A DNA stretch of 49,513 bases, taken from positions 1-49,513 of the forward strand of contig QCFY01000010.1 of the NCBI GenBank assembly GCA_003280085.1. Reading direction: 5' to 3'. Position 1 is the stretch's first letter, and the number at the start of each line of letters is the position of its first letter. The notes under the pieces were generated by a model. That model saw nothing but the letters and a program-made list of their open reading frames with translations, searched no databases and had not been told where the DNA came from. The stretch is from Prochlorococcus sp. AG-363-O06. Its GTDB lineage: Bacteria > Cyanobacteriota > Cyanobacteriia > PCC-6307 > Cyanobiaceae. This document shows, piece by piece, positions 1 through 9,113 of the stretch. The translations under genes and the position numbers were made by a program.

Positions 1-1
1 C

Positions 2-208
2 GGCGGTGGATCTGCTCCTGAGAGAGCTTCTGGCGCTAGAGGCTGGGAAGATCGTAGTTATGGAGGTGCATCTTCTTCTGATGCAAATAGTAACGACGAT
101 GGTCGGAGCAGAAGGCGAAGAGGAACAGCCCCTGATAATGGCGGCTTCTCTTCTAATCAAGATGGTGGTAATGACACCGAGGTTGATTACGGGGGTGCAG
201 AAGGTTAA
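2..208 (+). CDS. C-terminal tail of a Gly/Arg-rich RNA-binding protein (5' truncated by window)
   Basis: An open frame runs from the left edge to TAA at 206-208. It encodes about 68 residues rich in Gly, Ser, Asp and Arg, including GARGWEDRSYGG, an RSRRRRG basic patch and a final YGGAEG. This composition fits the low-complexity tail that follows the single RRM domain in picocyanobacterial RNA-binding (Rbp) proteins, which bind single-stranded RNA and are often cold-induced. The RRM itself would lie left of the window and is not visible, so the family call rests on tail composition and remembered gene order before the dus gene. The next gene is convergent, its stop only a few bases away. Confidence 0.6.
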   Translation, partial: GGGSAPERASGARGWEDRSYGGASSSDANSNDDGRSRRRRGTAPDNGGFSSNQDGGNDTEVDYGGAEG

Positions 209-212
209 TTAT

Positions 213-1217
213 CTAGAGCCCAGCTTTTTTTAATTGCTGGGCTGCTTCTTCAAGTACTTTCGGATCAGCACTGGAGCTTTGGGCTTTTAAACTCAAATCT
301 CTTCTCCATCCGCGAGCTCCAGGTACTTCTTGTACGAGATTTAATAAATGCCTGCCAATATCCCAAAGTCTTCCATTCTTTATTTGATGTTTTTCCGCAT
401 AAGGAATGAGTTGATTGATGATTGATGAGGCTTTAATTACTTTTGGGGCTTGGTTATAGACTAATTCGTCTACTTTTGACCATCTTAAAGGGTGTTCATA
501 AGCTGCTCGTCCAACCATTGCACCATCTAATTTGATTAGTGCTTTTAAGCAATCCTCTAGATTTCTAATACCTCCATTTAGTTCAATTATTAGATTTGGT
601 CTAATTTCTTTTAGTTTTTCTACTCTTTCATACTCAAGAGGAGGGATATTTCTATTTTCCTTAGGGTTTAATCCATTTAGCCATGCTTTACGTGCATGCA
701 CAGCAAATCTTTTTGCTCCTGCTTGATGTACAAGGTCAATAAAATTTATCAGTAATTCATCACTATCTAAGTTGTCAATTCCTAGTCGATGTTTAACAGT
801 TATAGGGATATTAGTGGCATCAGTCATTGCTTCTATGCACTGAGCAACTTGTTCTGGGTTTCCCATAAGTGAAGCGCCGAAATTGCCTGATACAACCCTT
901 GGACTTGGACATCCTATGTTTAAGTTAATTTCGTCATAACCCCAGTCTTCACCAATTCGGGCTGCTTCAGCTAATAGTTTTGGATCATCTCCTCCAAGCT
1001 GAAGGGCAATAGGGTGTTCAATTTCATCGAAACCTAATAATCGATCTAATCTATTGCTGTGTTGCAAAGCTTGGGCAACAACCATCTCTGTATAAAGAAG
1101 TGCTTTTTTACTAATTTGGCGCATTAGGACACGAAAATGCCTGTCTGTGCAATCCATCATTGGTGCAACACTAAATAAATAGTGTTTATTAATTTGATTT
1201 GAATATTTCGCTATCAT
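213..1217 (-). CDS. dusA: tRNA-dihydrouridine synthase A (DusA family)
   Basis: A 334-residue FMN enzyme that reduces specific uridines to dihydrouridine in the D-loop of tRNAs, using NADPH. The N-terminus carries the DusA-type signature VAPMMDCTDRHFR (about residues 18-30). The catalytic cysteine lies in NLNIGCPSPRVVSGNFGASL, near residue 103, where it acts as the proton donor. Downstream are KHRLG and the flavin-binding ELNGGI segment of the TIM barrel. Length is normal for DusA. It is divergent from msrB across 58 bp and convergent with the RNA-binding protein gene at its 3' end, where its last codons form one arm of an inverted repeat. Start ATG at 1217. The subfamily (DusA rather than DusB/C) is inferred from the N-terminal motif. 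Confidence 0.93.
   Translation of the reverse strand: MIAKYSNQINKHYLFSVAPMMDCTDRHFRVLMRQISKKALLYTEMVVAQALQHSNRLDRLLGFDEIEHPIALQLGGDDPKLLAEAARIGEDWGYDEINLNIGCPSPRVVSGNFGASLMGNPEQVAQCIEAMTDATNIPITVKHRLGIDNLDSDELLINFIDLVHQAGAKRFAVHARKAWLNGLNPKENRNIPPLEYERVEKLKEIRPNLIIELNGGIRNLEDCLKALIKLDGAMVGRAAYEHPLRWSKVDELVYNQAPKVIKASSIINQLIPYAEKHQIKNGRLWDIGRHLLNLVQEVPGARGWRRDLSLKAQSSSADPKVLEEAAQQLKKAGL
217..243. terminator. Candidate hairpin between convergent rbp and dusA
   Basis: AGCCCAGC (217-224) is perfectly complementary to GCTGGGCT (236-243), with an 11-nt loop that contains seven T's. It lies 8 bp after the stop of the RNA-binding protein gene and inside the last codons of dusA. That position suits a bidirectional transcription end for convergent genes. 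However, the T-tract is in the loop and not after the stem, so it is not a textbook intrinsic terminator and could be chance within coding sequence. Confidence 0.3.
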
Positions 1218-1275
1218 TCTTTTGTTTGTATAAGGATGATTAATTACCTAGGCTTTTAATGAGAAATTTTTTGTT

Positions 1276-1782
1276 ATGCAAAGTGCTTTTTTAATTTCTA
1301 GCCGGCGTACGATGCTTCTGAGTTTTTTGTCTGGGTTCCTTGCTATTTTTTTGAGGCCTATTAGTGTATTAGCTGCTTCAAAGCCAAGTGATACTGAATG
1401 GTCACTTAGCAATGATGAATGGAGGGCTCGTCTTTCACCTGAATCATTCAAGGTCTTGAGGGAAGAAGGAACAGAATTGCCATTTTCTAGTTTGTTAAAT
1501 CAAGAGAAAAGGAATGGTTTGTTTCATTGTGCTGGATGTGATTTACCTTTGTTTGATTCAGCTCAGAAATTTGATAGTGGAACAGGATGGCCTAGTTTTT
1601 GGGACTCTTTACCAAATGCTATTGCCACCAAGGTAGATTTTAAGTTGATAGTCCCTCGTACTGAGTATCACTGCAGTCGTTGTGGTGGACATCAGGGTCA
1701 TGTTTTCAATGACGGACCGAGGCCTACAGGTAAACGTTATTGCAATAACGGAGTTGCACTTACTTTCCACCCCTCCAGTTGA
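1276..1782 (+). CDS. msrB: Peptide-methionine (R)-S-oxide reductase MsrB, exported form
   Basis: A 168-residue protein that reduces methionine-R-sulfoxide in oxidised proteins, normally with thioredoxin-type reductants. Two CxxC pairs bind structural zinc: C85/C88 in FHCAGCDLP and C133/C136 in HCSRCGGHQGHVF. The catalytic cysteine is C156 in KRYCNNGVAL. The core FDSGTGWPSFW is typical. About 35 extra residues precede the domain: a twin-arginine pair (SSRRTMLL, R10-R11), a hydrophobic stretch and a VLAAS-like cleavage site, so the enzyme is probably exported by Tat to the periplasm or thylakoid lumen. Start ATG 1276; the ATG at residue 13 would remove the RR motif. The 3' end overlaps the next gene's likely start by 29 bp. 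Confidence 0.93.
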   Translation: MQSAFLISSRRTMLLSFLSGFLAIFLRPISVLAASKPSDTEWSLSNDEWRARLSPESFKVLREEGTELPFSSLLNQEKRNGLFHCAGCDLPLFDSAQKFDSGTGWPSFWDSLPNAIATKVDFKLIVPRTEYHCSRCGGHQGHVFNDGPRPTGKRYCNNGVALTFHPSS

Positions 1783-2992
1783 ATTGATCGTTGTTGGTGG
1801 CGGTCCTGCAGGATTTATGGCTGCAATTACTGCTGCTGAATTAGGAGTGAAGTCGGTTCAAGTCCTTGAATCAACCTCAAAACCACTAGAGAAGGTTCGG
1901 TTGAGTGGAGGTGGAAGATGCAATGTCACAAATGCTTGCTCCGATATTAGAGATTTGGTCACTAATTACCCTCGAGGTAGTAGACCTTTGCTGAGTCCAT
2001 TTAGTCGTTTTGCTACTAAAGATGTTTTCGAATGGTTTACTGCTAGAGGAGTTGATTTGGTAGAAGAATCAGATGGTCGAATTTTTCCTGCGTCAAATAC
2101 TTCTTCAACGGTCGTGGAATGCCTAAAGAGCTGTGCAAAGAAAGCTGGCGTTTTGATTCAAACAAAAAAGCTTGTTACTAGTTTGAAGAGTCTTGGATCA
2201 GATGGATTTTTATTGAGTTGCAAAGATTCTGATTCATTTGTTGCAAAAAAAGTTCTCTTATCAACAGGCGGGCATCCAATTGGAAGAAAATTAGCTTTAG
2301 AAATAGGTCATAGCATTGTTAAACCTGTTCCATCATTATTTTCTTTTACATTAGATACATCTTTTTTTAAAGAATGTTCTGGCATTGCACTTAAAGATAT
2401 TGGATTGAAATTGTATATTGATAAGAAAAAGTATCATCAATCTGGACCTTTATTAATCACTCATTGGGGCTTCAGTGGCCCGGCCATTTTGAAACTGTCT
2501 GCTTTTGCTGCTCGCGATTTATATTCCAATAAATATTTTGCTCGTTTATTAGTAAATTGGTCTGGAATGAATTTGGAAAAACTAAAGAGTTTAATAAGTC
2601 TATTTCGCTTAGAAAAAGCTAAGAATACTTTGGCATCAGCTGCCCTTCTGCCACAGTTACCTAAACGCTTATGGTTGGCTCTTCTAAAGCAGGTAGAGAT
2701 TTCAGGGTCAACTAGATGGGCAGAGTTTTCCAATCAATATGAGAAAAAATTAATTCATATATTAGCTTCTAGCTCATATAATGTTATAGGAAGAGGCCCA
2801 TTTGGCGAAGAGTTTGTTACTGCTGGGGGAGTCAATTTGTCTGAAATTAATTTCTCAACAATGGAAAGCTTGCTTTGCCCTGGTTTGTATTTTGCAGGAG
2901 AAGTTTTAGATATTGATGGTGTTACTGGTGGATTTAACTTTCAACATTGTTGGACCAGTGGATGGATTGTAGGAAAAGCAATTGCAAATTAA
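1754..2992 (+). CDS. HI0933/YhiN-family NAD(P)/FAD-dependent oxidoreductase (BaiN-like)
   Basis: About 412 residues. The N-terminus has a dinucleotide-binding fold (LIVVGGGPAGFMAAI), then the family-typical KVRLSGGGRCNVTNA. A C-terminal FAD signature reads YFAGEVLDIDGVTGGFNFQ and is followed by a WTSGWIVGKAIA helix. These motifs define the HI0933 flavoprotein family, annotated variously as BaiN-like or YhiN; the physiological substrate is unknown. The frame is open back to an ATG at 1682, but that extension is the msrB coding region read in another frame. The TTG at 1754 places the start 11 codons before the GGGPAG motif, which suits the family. It overlaps msrB by 29 bp, so the two are probably co-transcribed. 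Start choice is uncertain; the family is clear. Confidence 0.85.
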   Translation: MHLLSTPPVELIVVGGGPAGFMAAITAAELGVKSVQVLESTSKPLEKVRLSGGGRCNVTNACSDIRDLVTNYPRGSRPLLSPFSRFATKDVFEWFTARGVDLVEESDGRIFPASNTSSTVVECLKSCAKKAGVLIQTKKLVTSLKSLGSDGFLLSCKDSDSFVAKKVLLSTGGHPIGRKLALEIGHSIVKPVPSLFSFTLDTSFFKECSGIALKDIGLKLYIDKKKYHQSGPLLITHWGFSGPAILKLSAFAARDLYSNKYFARLLVNWSGMNLEKLKSLISLFRLEKAKNTLASAALLPQLPKRLWLALLKQVEISGSTRWAEFSNQYEKKLIHILASSSYNVIGRGPFGEEFVTAGGVNLSEINFSTMESLLCPGLYFAGEVLDIDGVTGGFNFQHCWTSGWIVGKAIAN

Positions 2993-3070
2993 TTCGGAGT
3001 ATTTATCAAATTTATTGGATTTAATATTTGCTTTTATATTTGACATGACTTGACTGCTACCTCTTAAAGG

Positions 3071-3106
3071 TGCGGGCTTCCGCAGCTTGTGTGAAGCTAG
3101 CTTTTT
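3071..3106 (+). promoter_or_regulatory. Two tandem small hairpins plus T-run in the grpE leader
   Basis: TGCGG-GCTT-CCGCA (3071-3084) and AGCTT-GTGTG-AAGCT (3084-3098) are two perfect 5-bp stems in immediate succession. They are followed by AGC and five T's (3102-3106), about 35 bp before the grpE ATG. A TTGACA at 3040-3045 could be a -35 element, though no good -10 is seen 17 bp on. The structure may be a weak terminator for the upstream flavoprotein gene or a leader element of the chaperone operon. No CIRCE operator is visible. Confidence 0.3.
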
Positions 3107-3140
3107 AATGCAATATATAGGCCGCATCAACAAATCCCTA

Positions 3141-3890
3141 ATGAGTCAGGAAGTCCCAGTCCCATCAGAGGAGTCTTCTAATGATGGCTCTGAGGTAACT
3201 AGTGATTCAATCCAGGCATCGGAAAACTCTGCAACTCCATTAGCAGAAGAAGCTGAATTAACAAAGGATTCCATTGAATCATCTAAAGTTGTTGAAGGAA
3301 ACTCGGAAGATATTCATGATTCAAAGCCAGCAGATAATGAGGCTCGCTTACAGCAACTAGAGAAAGAGCATGAAAACTTAAATAGTCAATACATGCGTAT
3401 AGCTGCCGACTTTGACAACTTTAGGAAGCGTCAGACTAGGGATCAAGACGATCTTCGTCTCCAACTTATGTGTAATACCTTGAGTGAGATTCTTCCTATA
3501 GTAGATAATTTTGAGAGAGCAAGACAGCAATTAGACCCACAAGGAGAAGAGGCTCAGACTTTGCATAGAAGTTATCAGGGTCTTTACAAGCAACTTGTAG
3601 ATGTTTTGAAACAACTTGGTGTTGCACCTATGAGAGTTGTTGGCCAAGCTTTTGATCCAACTTTGCATGAGGCAGTTATGAGGGAGCCTAGTCAAGATCA
3701 TGTAGAGGATGTTGTTTTGGAAGAATTGCAGCGTGGCTATCACCTTAATGGGCGAGTATTGAGACATGCATTAGTCAAAGTATCTATGGGGCCAGGTCCT
3801 CAAACGGATTCTTCTGAAAAAACAGTTCAAAACACTAACGATGCTTCTTCATTGCCTATTGATTCAGAGTTAACTGGTGGGGATAAATAA
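3141..3890 (+). CDS. grpE: GrpE, nucleotide exchange factor of DnaK
   Basis: A 249-residue cytoplasmic co-chaperone that releases ADP from DnaK. The N-terminal ~75 residues are acidic and low-complexity ([12 protein letters not shown]), followed by a long coiled coil ([21 protein letters not shown] and on). The GrpE signature runs from [22 protein letters not shown] to the C-terminal beta domain with [16 protein letters not shown] and [10 protein letters not shown]. The ORF extends upstream to 3087, but ATG 3141 gives the expected N-terminus (MSQEVPV); the upstream 18 codons overlap the leader hairpins. dnaJ follows after 41 bp, a conserved stress-response pair. An acidic N-terminal extension is common in cyanobacterial GrpE. 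Confidence 0.95.
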   Translation: MSQEVPVPSEESSNDGSEVTSDSIQASENSATPLAEEAELTKDSIESSKVVEGNSEDIHDSKPADNEARLQQLEKEHENLNSQYMRIAADFDNFRKRQTRDQDDLRLQLMCNTLSEILPIVDNFERARQQLDPQGEEAQTLHRSYQGLYKQLVDVLKQLGVAPMRVVGQAFDPTLHEAVMREPSQDHVEDVVLEELQRGYHLNGRVLRHALVKVSMGPGPQTDSSEKTVQNTNDASSLPIDSELTGGDK

Positions 3891-3931
3891 TTTGCTTAAA
3901 TTCCACTTTTATTTTTGATATTGTCACTCTA

Positions 3932-5065
3932 ATGCCTGATTTTTACGAACTTTTAGGAGTTGGCAGAGATGCTGATTCAGATACTCTTAAACGCGCATAT
4001 CGTCGTTTAGCTAGACAGTATCATCCAGATATAAATAAAGAACCCGGAGCAGAGGAGCGATTTAAAGAGATTGGACGAGCATATGAGGTACTTGGCGACC
4101 CGCAATCACGAGCACGTTACGATCAGTTTGGGGAGGCTGGATTAGGTGGTGCAGGCATGCCCGACATGGGGGACATGGGCGGCTTTGCCGATCTTTTTGA
4201 GACCTTTTTCAGTGGCTTTGGCGGCGGCGGCGGCGGTCCAGGTGCTCGTTCGCAGAGAAGAGGGCCGCAACAAGGCGAGGATCTTAGGTATGACCTGACA
4301 ATTGATTTTAATCAAGCTGTTTTTGGTCAAGAAAGAGAAATAAAAATCCCTCATTTAGAAACTTGTAAGAGCTGCAATGGAAGTGGTGCAAAGGCTGGAA
4401 GTCGACCTACAACTTGTACTACTTGTGGAGGTGCTGGTCAGGTTCGACGTGCAACGAGGACTCCTTTTGGAAGTTTTACCCAAGTTGCTGAATGCCCGAA
4501 TTGTGGTGGTACTGGTCAAATTATTTCTGACCCATGTGGAGCTTGCAATGGACAGGGTGTTAGTCAAGTACGAAAGAAATTACGAATAAATATTCCTGCA
4601 GGAGTTGATACAGGAACACGATTGAGGGTTTCTGGTGAAGGTAATGCTGGATTGCGAGGAGGTCCTGCTGGAGATTTATATGTTTTCTTGAAAGTTAAAA
4701 GTCACCCAAAATTAAGACGTGAAGGTTTAACAATTCATTCAGAGGTCAATGTTAGTTACTTGCAGGCAATTCTTGGCGACCTTATTGAGGTTGAAACTGT
4801 TGATGGCCCAACTAAGTTAGAAATACCTTTGGGAACACAACCTAATGATCTTTTAGTTTTAGAGAATAAGGGAATTCCGAAATTGGGTAATCCTGTAGCT
4901 CGTGGCAATCAATCTATTAAGGTCAATGTAAAATTACCTAAAAGATTTTCGGAGGAAGAACGTCTTCTTTTGGTAGAGCTAGCTGGACATCATTCAGCAC
5001 GTGGACCTCAGCACCATCATCACAAAAGCGGACTTTTTTCTCGTTTATTTGGTGAGAAAGGATGA
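3932..5065 (+). CDS. dnaJ: DnaJ (type I Hsp40) co-chaperone
   Basis: A 377-residue co-chaperone that delivers unfolded clients to DnaK and stimulates its ATPase. The J domain (about residues 3-67) has the essential HPD at 31-33. A Gly/Phe region (70-105) includes a six-Gly run. The zinc-binding domain has four CxxCxGxG repeats at C145/C148, C162/C165, C188/C191 and C202/C205. The C-terminal substrate-binding beta domains follow (RVSGEGNAG, then [16 protein letters not shown]) and the tail is His-rich (QHHHHKSG). All type I elements are intact. The stop overlaps the start of the TusA-like gene by 4 bp (ATGA), implying translational coupling. Confidence 0.97.
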   Translation: MPDFYELLGVGRDADSDTLKRAYRRLARQYHPDINKEPGAEERFKEIGRAYEVLGDPQSRARYDQFGEAGLGGAGMPDMGDMGGFADLFETFFSGFGGGGGGPGARSQRRGPQQGEDLRYDLTIDFNQAVFGQEREIKIPHLETCKSCNGSGAKAGSRPTTCTTCGGAGQVRRATRTPFGSFTQVAECPNCGGTGQIISDPCGACNGQGVSQVRKKLRINIPAGVDTGTRLRVSGEGNAGLRGGPAGDLYVFLKVKSHPKLRREGLTIHSEVNVSYLQAILGDLIEVETVDGPTKLEIPLGTQPNDLLVLENKGIPKLGNPVARGNQSIKVNVKLPKRFSEEERLLLVELAGHHSARGPQHHHHKSGLFSRLFGEKG

Positions 5066-5307
5066 AAGGTAGTGACTCTTCCTCGAAACAATTAGATCTT
5101 CGTGGCACGCCTTGTCCTTTGAATTTTGTTAGATGTTGCCTTGCTGTTGAAGAGCTAGAACCTAATGAGAGCTTGCAAGTTTTTCTTGACAGGGGTGAGC
5201 CTGAGTCTATGGTTATTCCAGGTCTGGAGGATGCTGGACATCTTGTAGAGATTATTCAAGAGGAGTCTTCGTCTATAAGTTTATTGGTGCGGTGTAGTGC
5301 AGGATGA
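5062..5307 (+). CDS. TusA-like sulfurtransferase/sulfur-carrier protein
   Basis: An 81-residue protein of the TusA/SirA (UPF0033) fold. The active-site-like segment [11 protein letters not shown] carries the single conserved cysteine, C18, which in TusA carries persulfide sulfur. The usual CPxP motif is CPLN here, a variant I recall in cyanobacterial homologues. The remainder ([21 protein letters not shown]) matches the beta-alpha-beta core. TusA proteins relay sulfur for tRNA thiolation and cofactor synthesis, but the partner of this one is unknown. It overlaps dnaJ by 4 bp and rsgA by 11 bp, so it sits in a chaperone/ribosome-assembly operon and not beside sulfur genes. Confidence 0.85.
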   Translation: MKGSDSSSKQLDLRGTPCPLNFVRCCLAVEELEPNESLQVFLDRGEPESMVIPGLEDAGHLVEIIQEESSSISLLVRCSAG

Positions 5308-6223
5308 ATTATTTCAAACAAGAGGCATGGTTGTTGCTTCAAAAGCTAATTATTTTGAAGTAGAAGTAGAATCTTCTAATATTCATTCAATCTCTTCACA
5401 ATCTTTCAACCCCAGCGATTCCTTTCGATTCTTATGTACTAAAAGAAATAGATTGAATCATTCTGGCACCCTTGTAAATGTTGGAGATAATGTCATTCTG
5501 GAATACCTTGACTTGACAAATTTTCGGGCAGTAATTGTTGATATTGAATCCAGAGAGAATTTACTAATAAAACCTCCGGTTGCCAATGTCACATCTATCT
5601 TTGTCGTTTTAGCATTGAAACAGCCTGATTTTGATTTGGATCAAGCAAGTAGATTCTTGCTGGCTGCAGAAGTTAATAACTTAGATGTTTCTTTGGTTTT
5701 AAGCAAGAGTGATCTTGTTTCTCCAGCTCAACTCCACTCACAATTAATTAGATTTTCCAGGTGGGGGTACAATGCGATCGCAATTTCTAGCAAAACTGGT
5801 GAAGGAATAAATAACCTAAGGAAAAGTATGCTTTCTTCAAGGATTTCCGTTCTTTGTGGCCCTTCTGGAGTTGGAAAGACTAGTTTATTGAAATGTTTAT
5901 TACCTTCGCTAAATCTTAGAATAGGATCTTTATCTAAAAGATTAAATCGTGGTCGCCATACAACTAGGAATGTTGAACTTTATTCAATAAGCAAGGGTAT
6001 TTATGTTGCAGATACTCCAGGCTTCAATAGGCCTGAATTCAAGTTAAATCCTTATAATCTTGCTTTACTTTACCCAGAGCTGCGGATTCAGTTAGAAAAA
6101 AATAGATGTAAGTTTAGAAATTGTCTGCATCGTAAAGAGCCTGGTTGTGTTGTTAATAAGGATTGGGAAAGGTATGAACATTATAGAAAATATTTAGGAG
6201 AGATACTTAGCTCTCTTCCTTAA
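5297..6223 (+). CDS. rsgA: RsgA, circularly permuted ribosome small-subunit GTPase
   Basis: A 308-residue GTPase that checks late 30S subunit maturation. An N-terminal OB-fold covers roughly residues 8-95. The circularly permuted GTPase domain follows, with G4 (LSKSDL, 135-140) preceding the P-loop GPSGVGKT (188-195), then DTPG (239-242). The C-terminal zinc site is C271, C276, H278, C284 in [16 protein letters not shown]. This order is diagnostic for the YjeQ/RsgA family. The chosen start is GTG 5297, overlapping the TusA-like gene by 11 bp; ATG 5327 would give a protein ten residues shorter and is possible. It converges with ebfC, overlapping it by 17 bp. Confidence 0.95.
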   Translation: MQDELFQTRGMVVASKANYFEVEVESSNIHSISSQSFNPSDSFRFLCTKRNRLNHSGTLVNVGDNVILEYLDLTNFRAVIVDIESRENLLIKPPVANVTSIFVVLALKQPDFDLDQASRFLLAAEVNNLDVSLVLSKSDLVSPAQLHSQLIRFSRWGYNAIAISSKTGEGINNLRKSMLSSRISVLCGPSGVGKTSLLKCLLPSLNLRIGSLSKRLNRGRHTTRNVELYSISKGIYVADTPGFNRPEFKLNPYNLALLYPELRIQLEKNRCKFRNCLHRKEPGCVVNKDWERYEHYRKYLGEILSSLP

Positions 6224-6554
6224 TTCCTGGGAGATTGAAGTGCAGGCCTCCAGTGAGTTCTTCCATTCTGCTTTTCATTGTAGTTGTAGAAATTTCATAT
6301 GCGTTTTGCAGAGCTTGCAGGATTTCTCTTTCAACAACCTCATGCTCCTCATTCAGTAAGGAGGGGTCTAAACTTATTTTTAAAGGTTCTTGGTTTCCTG
6401 AAAGCCAGATTGTTGCGCGACCATCTTCATTCGCACCCTCAAGTTCCATGTCTTGAAGCTCCTCTTGTAGCTTTTGTGCATCCTGTTGAATTTGTTGGGC
6501 TTTCCTAAAGGCCTCTGTTAGTTGTCCAAAATTAGGTAGTCCGAATGCTGCCAT
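6207..6554 (-). CDS. YbaB/EbfC-family nucleoid-associated protein
   Basis: A 115-residue small basic/helical protein of the YbaB/EbfC family, dimeric DNA-binding proteins with a nucleoid-associated role. Seen: an N-terminal helix rich in Gln and Lys ([19 protein letters not shown]), a central sheet ([20 protein letters not shown]) and a C-terminal helix ending in [13 protein letters not shown]. That organisation and length are typical. It follows murB by 25 bp on the same strand, so it is likely the last gene of a murC-murB-ebfC unit. Its 3' end overlaps convergent rsgA by 17 bp. Confidence 0.9.
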   Translation of the reverse strand: MAAFGLPNFGQLTEAFRKAQQIQQDAQKLQEELQDMELEGANEDGRATIWLSGNQEPLKISLDPSLLNEEHEVVEREILQALQNAYEISTTTMKSRMEELTGGLHFNLPGIKEES

Positions 6555-6579
6555 GGGTGCTTTTAAATCAATCGGCAGA

Positions 6580-7488
6580 TTAGTTGATTGGATAAAAACC
6601 TAGTTTCTTCACTTCAGGCTCTAGCAGCAAACCATGTTCAGTTTGGACTTTTTCTTGAATAAATTCAATCAGATTGCTTATATCTTTTGCTGAAGCATTG
6701 CCAGTATTCACTATGAAGTTTGCATGAATCTTCGAGATTTCTGCTCCACCTATTTTGTGTCCCTTTAAACCTAACTCTTCTATTAATTGCCCTGCTTTGA
6801 ATGGTTCGGGATTGCGAAACACACTTCCACAACTGGGTTGGTGATACGGTTGAGTTGTAGTGCGATGGACAAGATTGTTATTAGTTACTTTTGTTATTTG
6901 GCTTGGATCGTGTCCAGTTTGAAGTTGAAACTGTGTAGATAAAACTATTAACTTTTCTTTTTGTAAAAGGCTAAATCTATAGTCGTATTTCAAATCTTCA
7001 ACTTTGATTTCAAATGGACTTCCCCCTATTAATGGCAATACTTTTATCGATTTAACAATTTCAGCAAAGGAGCCGCCTTGTGCGCCTGCATTCATTACAG
7101 CTGCACCTCCAGCAGTACCAGGAATACCGACAGCCCATTCCAGTCCATGAAGTCCCGCTTTAGCTGTTTTCCTTGCTAATGCAGGAATTGGTTCACCACC
7201 TGCTGCTTCTACGATGCCAGTAACTGCATTGATTTTGCTGCCTTGGAATTTTCGTAGACAAACAGATAATCCTTTAATTCCTGCATCAGCAATTAAAAGG
7301 TTTGAGCCAGCCCCAATTATTTGACAAGGCAGTTTTTTATTGTTGGCCCAAAAAAGTAATTTTTCAATTTCATCAATATTTGTTGGTTCCGCAAGCCATT
7401 CAGCTTGTCCGCCTACTCGTAATGTAGTAAACCTCGAAAGGCTGATATTTTTTTCTAGGTAAAAACCTTTTAGTTTGTTAGGCAGCAA
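6580..7488 (-). CDS. murB: UDP-N-acetylenolpyruvoylglucosamine reductase MurB
   Basis: A 302-residue FAD/NADPH enzyme that reduces UDP-GlcNAc-enolpyruvate to UDP-MurNAc in peptidoglycan synthesis. The FAD-binding domain shows [17 protein letters not shown] and [22 protein letters not shown]. The substrate domain has YDYRFSLLQ, the catalytic serine in [11 protein letters not shown] and the C-terminal glutamate in [11 protein letters not shown]. Length is close to the shorter MurB class. Its start overlaps the end of murC by 11 bp, a common arrangement giving sequential enzymes of the cytoplasmic pathway in coupled translation. Confidence 0.96.
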   Translation of the reverse strand: MLPNKLKGFYLEKNISLSRFTTLRVGGQAEWLAEPTNIDEIEKLLFWANNKKLPCQIIGAGSNLLIADAGIKGLSVCLRKFQGSKINAVTGIVEAAGGEPIPALARKTAKAGLHGLEWAVGIPGTAGGAAVMNAGAQGGSFAEIVKSIKVLPLIGGSPFEIKVEDLKYDYRFSLLQKEKLIVLSTQFQLQTGHDPSQITKVTNNNLVHRTTTQPYHQPSCGSVFRNPEPFKAGQLIEELGLKGHKIGGAEISKIHANFIVNTGNASAKDISNLIEFIQEKVQTEHGLLLEPEVKKLGFYPIN

Positions 7489-8914
7489 GGTTCCTTAGGT
7501 AAAGTTCATCAGCATTTAGCTTTTCCCATGAGTTATTAATATCGCCAGCTCCCATCATCAAGATTAAATCATCTTTATAGGTATATTTTTTGATTAAAAT
7601 AGTTAAGTCGTCTAAGCTATTAGCTACATAAACGGGATGATTTGGCAGATGCTTCCTAATGGCTTTAGCCAATGCTTCACTGCTGACTCCATTTATCGGC
7701 GCTTCGCCTGCAGAGTAAATAGGTGCAAGAAGGATCAAGTCTGAATCTTTGAATGAAACTGCATATTCATTTAGGAATTCTTTTGTTCTGCTATATCTAT
7801 GTGGTTGAAATACGCTAATTAATCGCTGTGGTGCTTTTGGAAGAGTACTTTTGCCAGAATTGATCATCAGTTTTGCAGTCTTAATCGTTGCTTTTATCTC
7901 ACTTGGGTGGTGAGCATAATCATCAACAACTTGCCGGCCTCTCCAGGCACCTCTAAATTCAAATCTTCTCGATGGAGCCTTGATAAATGGTAGACATTCT
8001 TTTATGGTATTGAACGGAATACCATTGATTCTGCAAGCAGCTATAGCAGCTATAGCATTACTTAAATTATGGATTCCTGGCAGGGGAATTGTTACCTCAC
8101 CAATAAGCTTGCTTTTTTCATATATATTTGCGGTGCTTAGATTGCCGTCGATTTCTAATGGCAATGCAGCAAAGTCAACATATTCTTTTGTTGATATTGA
8201 CCACCAGGCTTCAGGTTTAAAATGCTTTCTTAAAGTCATACAATCATAATTTGCTAGAACAAAATTGCAGCTATTTGCAAATAGCTGCATAGTTTTAATT
8301 AGTTCTTTGATGTCTTGATAGTAATCAGCGTGATCAAGCTCTAAATTGGTAATTATGCCAATTCTAGGTTTGAACTTGATAAGACTTCCATCTGATTCGT
8401 CTGCTTCTGCAATTAGCAACTTTCCTTTTCCGGCATGGCTATTACTCTGGTAGTAAGGAACTAAGCCACCTATAACAGCAGAGGGATCTTGATTTGCTGC
8501 AGCAAGCAATGTCGTGAGGAATGTGCTTGTTGTCGTTTTTCCATGTGTTCCGGCTACTGCTATTGAGGATTGTTTCTCAATTAGATCAGCCAATATGTCA
8601 GATCTATGTATTATTTTCAGGTTGCATTCTTGTGCTGCATTTAATTCAGGATTGTTTTTTGGAATTGCTGTGCTAACAACAATAATTGGAGGCAAACTGA
8701 ACTTGCTATAGATTTTTTTGATATTTTCAGGAACTTGACTCGTGAAAACTTCTATACCTTCAGAAATTAATTTTTCTATGTTTGAAGGTTGCTTTTGATC
8801 AGATCCAGATATTGAATAACCACGATTAGCAAGAAGACTTGCAAGGGCCGACATTCCGATGCCGCCTATGCCTATGAAGTGGATGTGTTGCTTATCGGTG
8901 ATCAGGGTTTTCAA
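7478..8914 (-). CDS. murC: UDP-N-acetylmuramate--L-alanine ligase MurC
   Basis: A 478-residue ATP-dependent ligase that adds L-Ala to UDP-MurNAc. The N-terminal Rossmann-like domain has [11 protein letters not shown] (GIGGIG at 15-20). The ATP site is [10 protein letters not shown] (GTHGKTT at 122-128). Other Mur-ligase motifs are [35 protein letters not shown] and [10 protein letters not shown]. The C-terminal domain is complete ([14 protein letters not shown], then MMGAGDI). murB begins inside its last codons. The divergent neighbour is gap2, about 200 bp away. Confidence 0.97.
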   Translation of the reverse strand: MKTLITDKQHIHFIGIGGIGMSALASLLANRGYSISGSDQKQPSNIEKLISEGIEVFTSQVPENIKKIYSKFSLPPIIVVSTAIPKNNPELNAAQECNLKIIHRSDILADLIEKQSSIAVAGTHGKTTTSTFLTTLLAAANQDPSAVIGGLVPYYQSNSHAGKGKLLIAEADESDGSLIKFKPRIGIITNLELDHADYYQDIKELIKTMQLFANSCNFVLANYDCMTLRKHFKPEAWWSISTKEYVDFAALPLEIDGNLSTANIYEKSKLIGEVTIPLPGIHNLSNAIAAIAACRINGIPFNTIKECLPFIKAPSRRFEFRGAWRGRQVVDDYAHHPSEIKATIKTAKLMINSGKSTLPKAPQRLISVFQPHRYSRTKEFLNEYAVSFKDSDLILLAPIYSAGEAPINGVSSEALAKAIRKHLPNHPVYVANSLDDLTILIKKYTYKDDLILMMGAGDINNSWEKLNADELYLRNLAA

Positions 8915-9067
8915 TGTAGCTCTTGAGTGATCTGAAAGATAAGCCAGCCTTCGCTGAAAGTCTCGAAATCTCCATTTTTTAAGTGATATTCATGATCCTT
9001 AGTAGAAGAGTTGTGACCAACTTCCTATTCAAATGCTTATTTACAGAAGTGGTGCATCGTATTTCTG

Positions 9068-9073
9068 TATGAT
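9068..9073 (+). promoter_or_regulatory. Candidate -10 box for gap2
   Basis: TATGAT lies 40 bp before the gap2 ATG in the 199-bp murC/gap2 divergent gap. It is one mismatch from the TATAAT consensus and at a plausible distance for a short leader. I see no convincing -35 hexamer at 16-18 bp; the TTTACA upstream is about 22 bp away. The rest of the gap shows no hairpin or operator I can support. Transcription start mapping would settle it. Confidence 0.3.
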
Positions 9074-9113
9074 CAGCGCCCAATGAACTAACAACGGTCT
9101 TACCGCTTTTGAC

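Noticed and set aside
1682-1753. Longer N-terminus of the HI0933-type flavoprotein from ATG 1682
   Set aside because: These 24 codons lie fully within msrB in another frame and are not like the family, which begins a few residues before the GGGPAG loop.
4221-4237. GGC trinucleotide run in dnaJ (and a similar one at 43051-43069 in alaS) as possible phase-variable repeats
   Set aside because: Both encode conserved Gly-rich segments of DnaJ and AlaS; a change of whole codons would not switch the gene on or off, and the runs are short.
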